DNA of 60,000 nucleotides from Symsagittifera roscoffensis (lineage: Eukaryota > Xenacoelomorpha > Acoela > Convolutidae): the NCBI RefSeq assembly GCF_963678635.1, contig NC_087071.1, forward strand, positions 19,903,613-19,963,612, given 5' to 3'. This document shows, piece by piece, positions 1-11,100 of the stretch. The position numbers were made by a program, and so were the translations under genes. Within the stretch, counting starts at the first letter, position 1, and each line of letters opens with the position of its first letter. Under the pieces are notes generated by a model that was not told the origin of the DNA, ran no database searches, and worked only from the letters and a program-made list of their open reading frames with translations.

Positions 1-1704
1 AAAGATGAGGCCCGATTCATACGGTTCACATTTTTTGCCGTTTTTTATCCGGCTATATTCTAAAAAAAACACAGTTTCATCCATCATGTGTAAAATCTCA
101 GCCGTATCTTTAGTAGCTGTAAAGACAACGGCATAAACGCATAAAAAATTTGTTCATTTTAAAGCTTGGAAACTAAATATTGCAACGTCTGTAATAATTC
201 CTAACCCAACTCGCATACAATAGCGTTCATTTAGGTAAAACTTTTGCCTCATTGATATTTTCATAGCATATGTTCGGTTCAATACTACGTTGGTGGCAGG
301 TTTTACTTTTGCAGAAGCAAATGGTGGAGGTGGGAGGATTTCAAATCCTTATTTTTGACTTTTTTTCTCCTTTCTCCTTTTTTGTCTCTTGATCTACTTT
401 TTGCCGTTTTTTCATTTGTGTTCGCGAAATGCAGCTTTTCTTTGTGTCAGTTTTGATTTGAACTTCGATTCTACCAGTTCTGGTAGAACGCTTTCTTGTG
501 ATTCCTAAAGTTTTTGGGTTCGAGTCCGGCTTGTCTGACCAGGGCCCGTATTTTTTGAAATCTGGAATTTTTGCTCCTATCAAGAGTTTTGGGACTATTG
601 CCTGCTTAGGTTTTTTGCCGCAGATCGGAGCTTTCAGAGCTTTTAAACTTTTAGGCAACATTTTTTATTTTAAATGCCATGCGTATTCAAAGAAACGCTT
701 GTGTTGTAATACGAGCTGACTTTTTGTTCAAGATTTTTTTTTCACGCTCAATTTTTTGTGGTCTGTTTTATCCGCTTAATTAGTGTAGTTTTTAACATTA
801 GATGTGTAAAATCTGCAAAGCAACTAAGAAAGTTGGCTCCCTCAGGGAGGCAAATTGTTCAATCTAGAGGTCCGCGTTATGAATCCCGCTGTCGCCCAAA
901 TTTTTGTTTTTCAGGGATTTTGCTACTTATTTTTTTATTCTCCTGCAATTTTAAAAAAGCTCTTTCATTGCTTTTTGTGGTTTGTGAAATGCAGCTTTGG
1001 CTCTATTTATTCATTTTAATAGAATAAAAATATTGAATTCCAGGAGTTTTTGCCGAAATTTTGTGCAACAGTTTGTTGTAGGAAATCAATGAAAAGAGCC
1101 CGCTATATTTAAGCTAGCAGTTATTTCAACGATATCACTGATTTGATTTGTCAGAGACGTCTGTCTGAGATATCAGCCAGCAGATTTATTTTGCGGATGT
1201 TAGCATTTCAAATACACGTTTTTTTTTCTAAATATGTTTTGTTGTTTTCAACATTTGTTTGTTGTAAGTTCACAACTCTCATTTTGCATAATTTTTGATT
1301 TTCGAAAGGTGTAAGCCAAATAGGTTAATTGAATTTTATGTGTTTCCTCACGGGTGGAGTCGTAAAAACTCACTTCTGAAAGTTTTCTAGCTTTGAGCTA
1401 AGATTTTTTCGTAAACACAAGAATTATCGGTTTGGTTACCGCTCGTTATTTGTTGTTCTTCGTTATTTAAACCTGGAAATTTACTTTTCCAATTTTTTCA
1501 CAAAATGCTCTACGCTTGAGACAAACGGAGAGTGGCGACTGAAAATTTGTAGTTTTCGAGCATATTTTGGGTACATTTTTTGTTGTTGTGGCTTTCATCT
1601 TATTGTCTATCGACTGCGTTGCCGTGCTTTGTTTTTGATAGATAGGAGTGGCTCTCTCCGCATTCCCTCTGTGTACATTTGACGCTTATTCGGAAATATT
1701 CTAG
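1..1704. other. Upstream non-coding stretch with SINE-like fragments
   Basis: I found no exon that can be joined to the gene starting at 1705. That gene's first visible exon begins in phase, so its 5' exons lie in an unrecognised part of this stretch or outside the window. The stretch holds fragments of repeats seen elsewhere here. About 205-290 matches the left part of the repeat at 10285 and 15707. A tRNA B-box-like motif (GGGTTCGAGTCC) lies near 515-530. A fuller tRNA-derived repeat with its 3' module (AAATGCAGCTTT) runs from about 780 to 1000. The open frames here are short and low-complexity and I do not consider them genes. Confidence 0.5.
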
Positions 1705-4700
1705 GTCACCACATTGGAGAAGTTAGCATCCCCAACCTCTCAACACTCTTACACGTGATAGAAGTTCCATCTGCAAATCTATTGACTCATTCTTCCAATG
1801 CGGACAAGGAAGAACAGAGTTTGAATCTGAAGACATTTATAAAGAGCTATGGGGCCGATAATTTGTTCAGGTAAGTAAATGAAGCGATTATTATATTTTA
1901 ATTATTCCATATTATCATAATGATCGATCAGGGCCCATTGCAGAATAAGAATAAAATTTTGTATACTGACTTTTTTTGATCATCTATCTATTGGCGTGAA
2001 ATATCTTACGATAATTGTCATTGAACTTGACCTCATCAGTTTCACCCGTGGATATAACGAGAGGCGCTGAGATAGGATTTTTTCAAGGGCAGTTGGTGGT
2101 AGGCAACTCGTTGGTATTTTGATGAAAATAAAAGTGGGTCTGCTCCTCTTCGTGCCTCTTGTGGTTCCTGTACATTTTTCATCGACCTTTTTTCACGGTC
2201 TCATTTTTAGTACTAATTCAAGACGCCGATTTAACCATTCTTTATGTTTTCAAAGTAACTTCGTCTCAAATAATAATTTTTAGCGGGATACGTGCGTCGA
2301 AATAACGCAATTTTTGGTCAACATTTTCTAAAAACCCCTAAAAATGGCATTTCAGCTTATTTTTCAAAGCTTTGCGGGTGGATCAAATTTTTCTCTTCGG
2401 TCGACTCCAAAAAGCAAGTACCCTGTCTTTGTAGTGAAATTAGTCTTTCTGACTTAATGACTACCCGAAGAAGAAAAAGTAGCATTACGACCTGTTTTCA
2501 CCGAAAAGTGTGTGAAAAAATAAACTGTTTAGGCTGTCTGAGTTCTTTGAAGAAGTTGAAGAAACTAGTTATTTGGTTGTGCTGGCATACACTGGAATCG
2601 AGATACCGGCTACGGAACTTAGTAGTAAGTCTGTTATAACAAATTAAAGTGCATTAATCTTTTTAAGGCCCCTAAAGTTTTATGAGTTCCATTCACTTTT
2701 TAACTGAAAATTGAAAAGTGGTCAAAAAAGTATTTTGGGAGGGGGGATTCAGTGATATTTTTCTTACTGTATGTTGGCTATAATTCTGCGCTTTGACCGA
2801 AAATGATAATGCCAATAATTTTGTAATCTTCTGGACCCCAAACCCCAAATCAAATGTTCACAGCGGCAGATCTAAGATTTTCTCGGTGGCGGGGGGGGGG
2901 GGGATTTTTCAAAAATACCCCTTAATCGGTCCGTGAATTTTCTCACTTTGCCATTTAGATGAAGTGGATCGCATATTCTTATCGCAAACATTCTCGAAGC
3001 TCAAACCAGGCAATCTTTTCTTCGGACTCTTCGACAAATCAACCGAAACACTAGTCTACGAAACATCAACCACAATTCTAGACAAACTCCAGCGAACATT
3101 CTGTCTCAAAAACAACACATACTATAGTCATACACACAAGAGTAGATCACCCACTGATAAATTAGACAAGCGAAGTGGAGTATTAGCTGAAGAGGGAGCC
3201 AAAAATGTGGCCAAATGGAGTGGTAAAGAATGCAAAGTTGAAGCTTCTCAAAATCAGGTACATGATACATTACATTAATAGGCAATGATGATCCGTGTCT
3301 ACTTTACTAAATTATTATGTAAGTCCCATCAGGAATCGAACACTGGACCTCAAAATTTAAAAAAAAATGTGCTGTTCTGGTGTGATGCTGTGATAGTCTT
3401 TTTTCATTTCAAGGTACATATGCGCGTACACGTTTTGTGTACTTTCGTTGGTTTCGATTAATTAAAATAACTTAATTGGAAACAAATCCTTCGTACTAAT
3501 GTTCGCTCTGTAATGACCTTTTTTCTATCATGTTTGAATAAATCACTTTCTCTCCCCCTCTTCCCACTAAAGTAACTTGTCTTTAAACAGGTCGAGAAAG
3601 TGATAACATGTGATGAAAGCAGTGTGCCTGTTCATCTGTATTCGACATCCAATGGCGACACTTTTCCTTCTTATTGTGTAGATGGGAACAAAATAGAGTA
3701 CAAAGGAGGTTCCAAGAAGATCAGTAGAGGGCTTCATTTGATTGTGTTCACCAGTCAGTGGAAATTCAAAAGGTGAGCCTTTTAGTTTAATGCATGACAA
3801 TTTCCTTTCTTATCCAACCAGTAGAACCGTGGTGAAGTGGCTAAGTCTCCGCTTCTCAATCTAAAGGTCAGTTGTTCGAGGCCCACTGTCGTCTGTGCTC
3901 GTTGCGTGAAGGTACGGCAACTTTACTTAAACGAAAAAAAAATATCTAAAAGAGGTACAGATAAATCTTAAACAGGGGCGCTTCGTGAAGAGCTGAAAAG
4001 TCCGGTAAACAGGTCCATTCCGTCATGGATAAATTGTCTTAGTTTGGGTTTTGTCGAATTGGTAAATATGTTTCTCTGTTATTGTTAGTCACTGCTTTAC
4101 ATTACTATTACTGTTAGATAAATTTTAACCTGGGGTTTTTACATGGAATTATTTAAAGACCGAAACGGCCCGTTATGCTGCTCCCTTCCGTCATGGATAA
4201 TTTGTCTTAGTTTGAGTTTTGTCGAAAAATGTTAGTTAAGGTAAATACGTTTCTCTCTTAAGGTGAGTCACTGGTTATAATAACTTGTGGTGTCTGTCTT
4301 ATTTTCAATGTACTGCTTTCAGCTATAATCACCTTCTCCGATTGAATTTTTAAAATAAAATTTGAGTAAAAGTATGTTTTTTTTTTCATTTGAACACGAT
4401 TCATAAAGCGGACGAACGTAGTGATGTTGCGCAAAGCATCTTTTTCACATTAAGTACTCTAAATTCTCGCCGAGTTGGTATCTGGCGAGTGTTCGTTTAA
4501 CGTTCATCAACAGAGTGACAGGCTATTGTTTTAAACTAATTATCATGACTGACAAATTATCGACGCCAATAATCCCATTTTCTGTTTAGTTACGAAGTGT
4601 ATGACACGTACGACAAGAAAGCGGACGCTGAAAACTTATACAAAGCACTCATGTCATTGGAATCGAAGAACATCGTCATGTTAGCTACCCATGATGAGGC

Positions 4701-7700
4701 ATCGAATAAACTGAGTGACAATGTCAAGGGCATTTTGTTCAGATTCGGAAGTGCCGCTGTGGCTAGAATGAAGTATCGGTTAGTAATTTGCTGATTGAAC
4801 TATTTTTCTTGAAAAGTTTACATGGGCTATTCTCATGCGCGAAGGACTTAATGGTTGAAAATTGTCAACCAATCAACCTCTTTTTCAAACTGTTCAAAAC
4901 TGAGTGATTTTAGAATAATGAGTTTTGATTGGCTTGCATACTTTCCGACTATTCGGTCTTTCGTGCACGAGGTATACCTCGTTATTGTTTCTATCTATCT
5001 CGTACAAAAGTGAAGTAACTATGACATAGGTTTAATTTTATCACCGATTGGCTGCCTCAAAAAAGCTCAATGGCTCAAATGACGAATCATGAAGTTTCCC
5101 GAAATTTCCTTCTAAATCACACAGAGAATGAACTTCCAATTTAATTACGCTGTGATTTTTGCGGTGTTTTAGCTATTGTCACCTCTAATGCAATATTTTT
5201 TATCCAATTTTTAAAATAAATTTCCTATTTGTTTTCAATTTGTAAGAGTCGATGAAAGTTGTGAAGATTTTTTTGAGGAAAAATCTTAAAACTGGTTCAC
5301 TCTCTTATTTGATTTTTCGAGGTTTAGATTCTGATTTGTTTTAAGTTCAGCTCATTTCTTTTGTTAAAAAGAAGGGAGTATTCTCATAATCAGAGTTGGA
5401 ACTGGGCCGGGCTTTTTACCGGCCGGAGTTGTCTTATTTGTAAAATCAGCAACCGGGCCTGGCCTGACTTTAAAAAGAGTTCACAATTCCTCCCTGTGCC
5501 CTCCTTTCTGCGGAAAAATTCAGCCAAATTGACTTTTTGTTAGGAAATCTGTGTTTTCTTTAAAAACGGACCCGGGCTTGGAATTTTGGTTTTCCAACGG
5601 GGCCAATCAGAATCATTAGGCGTTCCTTTTGGTTGAATGATTTTTGCGCAAAACCGAAATCATTATTAACAAAAGGAATCATAGCAGCACAGCAAAGTTT
5701 TGCTGTACAATTCGTGCAAATATACAATGAATTTTTCGTTTTATTTTTTAATTTTTCCAATGCCAGAATTTGATTTTGCAATTTGTAAAATTCACGTATT
5801 GGTTTCTTTTATAATCTGTCAATATAAATTTTAATGGACAGGATTTACTCGCTTTGTTGAGATCTTCGCGATTTCTTTGAGATTTTTGAGTACTCAATTC
5901 GGCTGAAAAGAGTCGGTCCCGCCATCATGAGGGAAGCCACTTAAGGAGGGTAAACTCCGCTATCTAACAGCAAAAGTGTAAAGGTCACGAAAAACGTGAA
6001 TGAATGACTTCTAGTTTCAAATATGGACTTTAACCTTCACTTTTCCCAGTGGAAAAAAAACTTGACATATTAATCCAGTTTTCTTAAATTAAGTTAATTT
6101 TTATCTCTAATGTGTCAACCATAGATTTTTCTTGAAGTTCAAAGAGCTTTAAGCCCGTATATTTTTTATTAGGAAGTTCCAAAATTTTAAATTTTGTCTA
6201 CGCCAGATCCTTTTGTTTCATTGCGTTCATTGACTCTATTCCAACTGTCTGTTGGTCATATTTTCCTTTTGAATTAGTTGTCTCACTGTAAAGTTCTGTC
6301 ATACCTAAATAGCAACTGGCTATCCTTGTTTACTTGACGTCGAGGCACGTTGGCTTAACATGACAAGTTATGATATAAATTGCTATCAATTTTAACTGAT
6401 GGTATGTACGTCAATCATGCTAAAAATAGCAACGAAGCCTAAGTAATGTTGATAAATAACTCGAAAATTTAAGTGGCCAGGTTGTTGATAGGACATAATT
6501 TGTTTTAATATGTTAAGAGATGTTGCTATCACCTTTTCAAGAATTCTGAAAGATTTTTTGGTAATTCTGCTTGGTAAATTCGGAGAAAAATCAAATAAAG
6601 TTAACTTCAGCTTAACATCATCAGTTGCGCCTTTTCTTCCTGCTGTCAAATTTTATGATCTCAAAATTGTGCGCATGCTTTTAAGAAGCTTCATCTGATT
6701 GAGACAGCTCACTTGATAACATTTTTTAACTTGCTTTTTGAACAAAACATTGTCGAACATTTGATACTGCGTGTTTGTACAGAGATTTTGTGCATGCTTA
6801 GAACAATAAGGGTCTTACGCTCAATCCTGGCCGGGACCTGTTCTTGTAAATTTTTGTTGCAAGAAAAATGAAACAAAAGTTGCGATTGGAATCAATCTTA
6901 AACAAACAAACGATTGTTTTTATTACGTGTTCAATTTTTTCGAAACATCTCTACTGGTGAGCAATTAAGTTTTTTGGTGCTTAGGATTTAAGCGTTGGCA
7001 GTTTACTAGCATGTGTTTTATCTGATTTTTTTGGTGGCTAATGTTTGGGGGCAGTAGGCGCTATGGGTCAATTGTGAAGATATTAGACTGTAGTTCTGGA
7101 GGTCTAGGATTCGAATCCCGTAGAATTTCAGAGCTAATTTATTTTTACTTACATTTTGAAGCTCCCGTTTGCCACTTTTTTGCGTGTCAGCGTAGTGCAG
7201 CTTAGCCTCTGTGTAAAACTTGTCATCAGAAACAATTGTATAATCTGATCTTTTAGTTTGTTTGAATGTACAATAATTAGTTCAATTAACCAATAGAACC
7301 AATAGTCACAAAAAAGTTGAATAGTTTTGATTAATTCGTTCTTAGACCATCGTCTGACAAAAGGCAAGTTTTTAAATCGAATCCATGATTTGAATCAGTT
7401 AAAAATCATGTGTAGTTCATTCATTTCATTTCACAGTTTTGTGATATCTACTTCCTGAATTTGGATCCATTTCTGATTGGTGTGTACCCTTGAGTGGTGT
7501 TTCGTGGCCTTGGTTGATGATCATTAAAATTGGAAGCTTATACGAGTTTCAAAATTTGGACATATTGGCTTGGTTTTTAATTGAGTTCAATCCAATTGAA
7601 ATTTTTGAAATGTGAAAATTCGAGCTTCGATATTTGCCAAAATTGTTGAATTTTGTGCCTTTTAAAACTATTTACTTCATAATTTTAGCCCGGAATTGAG

Positions 7701-8113
7701 CGAGCTTAATTGATAAATCATCATCAAAAGGTATGATGAATTGATGAATTTTTTTTTCTAACACATTCGTGTTTCTCTATGGTTTTTCTTTTCCTCCGTT
7801 TGTATACGCGTGATTACACATTGACACGGCTGGCTCAAAACTTAAATGACTACGTTCTTTCCCCTTGAAATTTGACAAAGCAAAAAACAGCACTAATTAT
7901 ACGACTGGAAATGGTTCAGTTTGTCATTAAATGTGAGTGGTTCATCCTAGCCATCCTTCATGGTAGAGGAATTTCATCATTTCATTAAACCCGAGGACGT
8001 GGTGTTAAATGGACAGACTGGGTTTACGAAAATGAAAGCGCTTTGCCCCATTTTTAAATGGTACAGTAACTCTCAAAAAGAAGACTAGCTGTTATCTTTA
8101 ACCTTTTTGACTT

Positions 8114-8154
<41 letters not shown>

Positions 8155-11100
8155 CCTCTCTATTTATAAAATTGAAAGGGTTAAATAAATAAGCTAATTA
8201 TGTTTTTCTCCCCAACAGAAAAAAAAATGTTTTTTTTTTCAGAGATAGCTGGGTCTTCATTGGCCAAAAGGGCCTCAAAGGCAAATCAGTGTTCGAACAA
8301 CTAGTACCCAAAAAGGTAAATTATTGAGCGTTAAATCTCGTATATATAAGAGTTTGCCTGCCTATAGCTGAGTTGACCATCAATAAACTTGAAATGCAAT
8401 AGAAATCGGCGATTGTTTTCATGAATGAATGATTCGACTCATATTCTCAAATTTATTCAAACTGTTATACTGATAACAAAAATTATGAAAAAAAGCTGGA
8501 GGTCATGGGCGATCAGTAGGTTCTGTATCGAAGTCGGTTTGATTTTGCAAATAATTAAGTTTAACCTATTATCGCTTGGGTTCGGGTCAAGTGTTAATTT
8601 TTGTTCCGACCATTAAAAATGGTGAGGAACGTTGTATTCGGGTGTTTTACTGTTTTTAATTTCTACGCAAAATCAGGTACCACAAATAATCATCGGAATG
8701 GGTCGAGTAATATATCATTTTAAAGACCTTTCAGTCGTGATTTGAACGATATAAAACATTCAACAAGTTCTCAGTGACGAGAAAAACTGGTTTGAAAATT
8801 TTTTTGAGTTTCAGTCTAATTTCGAGCGAGGATAGCGATCGTGAAGTCTTTCTGTAGAAGGATAAGCGATTCAAGACCTGAAAACTTCTCGGTTTGAATT
8901 TTGATTTCTTAAGTTCAGTTGATTTCCTTTTGACAACTCCACTGTGAAAAAGACGAAGTGTCACGCAAGACCTGATCGATTTTTAGTTTCGAAAGTGAGT
9001 TTTGTTTTCAGATTTCCCACCGTAATGAAAATTTTAACTATTGATCCAAGTTTCTCAAATTGTTAATTTTATCAAAAAAGTGTTAGTTATACTTTTTTAA
9101 ATAAAATTCAAAGAGAAAGAGCTTGAAGGCCATTTAATTTTTTTTATTTACTTAATAATCTCACCCCCAATGGTATCTACTAAAGAATATCCACCCTTAT
9201 AAATAAATACAGTAAATTAGCACTAGAGGATGTATTGAGAATTCGAATTTTGCTCCATTCTGCTTGGTCGAAAAATCGACCATTTTGATCCATTAACAAT
9301 CTCCCCCCTTTCTTTGAAATTGGAAAGTTGAAGTTTCAGGTATCTGAAGACTATCCCAGTCCCTCTGCTGCTATCCAGTCATGTGTTCCAAAAGTGATTC
9401 CAGTGAAGGCGTGGATAGACACTCTGAATGACAACTTAGCCCTGTTCTGTGAGAATCAAGTGATGGGCTACGAGGAAGTATGTGAGAGGAACATCACATT
9501 TCCTCCTGAAGCTAAGGCAGGTGTTTGAGGAGCGTGAGGTCGAGGGTTCGAGTCGCGGAGTCTACAACTTTTTTTTAACCTCAGCTATACACTGAGTTAA
9601 CAAAATTAAGCGAAACCAGAAGTAAAAATAAGAAAACAACTGACAGGATTTCTTTGTCATGAGCCTAAGACAGAATAATTTTAGAGACTTAAAGCAGAAC
9701 AGTAATTGTTGTAAGAGAATTCTGCCTCATGAAGAAACTCGGCCAACTGTGCAGCTGATGATCAAATTGTTTGACGTTGAAGAATATCAGAATTATGCAT
9801 TTTACTTGTGCAACTAACGTTTTAACTGAAAGTATGATAAATGCAAGTAAATTATCGTTACTTTTGTTTTGCTCATTTAAATTTTCCGGTAAAAGCTTAC
9901 ACTAATCAGTTGGGTTTAAGTACTGTTTTTTTGTTTCAGTCCAGTTTTGCACCTGACAACTGGGACGCCTTTATGGATACCAGTCCCCTCTTAGTCATCC
10001 CTGATCTGGCCTTGTATGAGTCACATGTATCCCTCTTCAGAACACTGGAGTCAGTAGCCAAACAACCACATCTCAGGTGAGTTGCAATTCAACTGCCAGC
10101 CCCTTCCTCCTCCCTACACCACAATTAACTTAAACATATTTTGTTCAGGCAGTCCAATCTCCATCAATGTTAGTGCCCAAATAATCATGATAAGTGCCCT
10201 AATAACCATAAAATATGTTTAAACTTGTTGTTTACACTAGCCAGCTTGCGAGCATTAATTTATCAGTACGAAACTTTTTTTTCTAGCCTAACTCGCAAAT
10301 AAAAGCGTTCATTAAAAGTGTTCACTTATTCGGTGGCACTTTGCTATAATCGCGGTCTAGATTTTTATAGCATCTGTTCTCTGCTTTATTTGTGGTTTGT
10401 GTTTGTTATTTATTAAAAGTCCGTGGCTGTAGTGTTGCGTGAGACTCATAATCTCTAGGTCGCAGATCGAATTCCAGACGTAGCTGATTGTTTCAAACTA
10501 ATTCTATGCTTTTTTGCACTTTATAGAGCTGCTTTTTGTCGTGTTCTGACTAGTGTTTGTAAATTACTTGATAGAAACCTTCAAGATGATATATGGGGTA
10601 GTTATTGTCTCTTGCTTATCCGTATTTGATTAGGAGTCGATGAATGTAGTTCAGATTCTTATATAGGTCGCGATGATTTATCGTTTTTTTTTTCAAGTAA
10701 AGTCTAAAATATTGTTCAGTCTAAAATTTACTGTTTCGCGGTTTGACTTTTGAATTTTTTTACTTCAGTTCGTTTGCTTTGTTAAAAGGAAGACAAACTC
10801 CACTATCGAACCATGAAAGTATAAAGGTCCTGAAAAACGTAATTTTCTTCGAATTTCGAAAATGGATTTTAAATATCGGATTTCTCAGCGGAATGAAAAC
10901 TTCACATATTGATCCAGTTTTCCCAAATTGGGTTTAAAAATATCAAAAAAAGGCCATTCATAAATTTTTCTAGAAATTCAAAGAGCTTTAGAGGGCCTTA
11001 AAGATACTTCAAGGGTATCAATTTTTTCTTGAAAGGTCGGAACTTGAGATTTTTTCAAAACACTAGTCTGTATTTTTTTGTTTACTTGCGTTGGATCTAC

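Larger units (their letters stand above)
3591..8315 (+). other. Exons encoding the ILEI/FAM3-like stem domain
   Basis: Three exons (3591-3772, 4590-4778, 8243-8315) encode the ILEI domain of the POMGNT1-like protein. It begins at RGLHLIVF, continues through the conserved DTYDKKADAENLYKAL and VMLATHDEASNKL segments, and ends in DSWVFIGQKGLKGKSVFEQL. In POMGNT1 this stem binds carbohydrate; in FAM3 proteins a similar fold is secreted. The domain looks intact here, unlike the catalytic half. The last two exons are separated by a 3.46-kb intron full of repeats. Confidence 0.85.
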
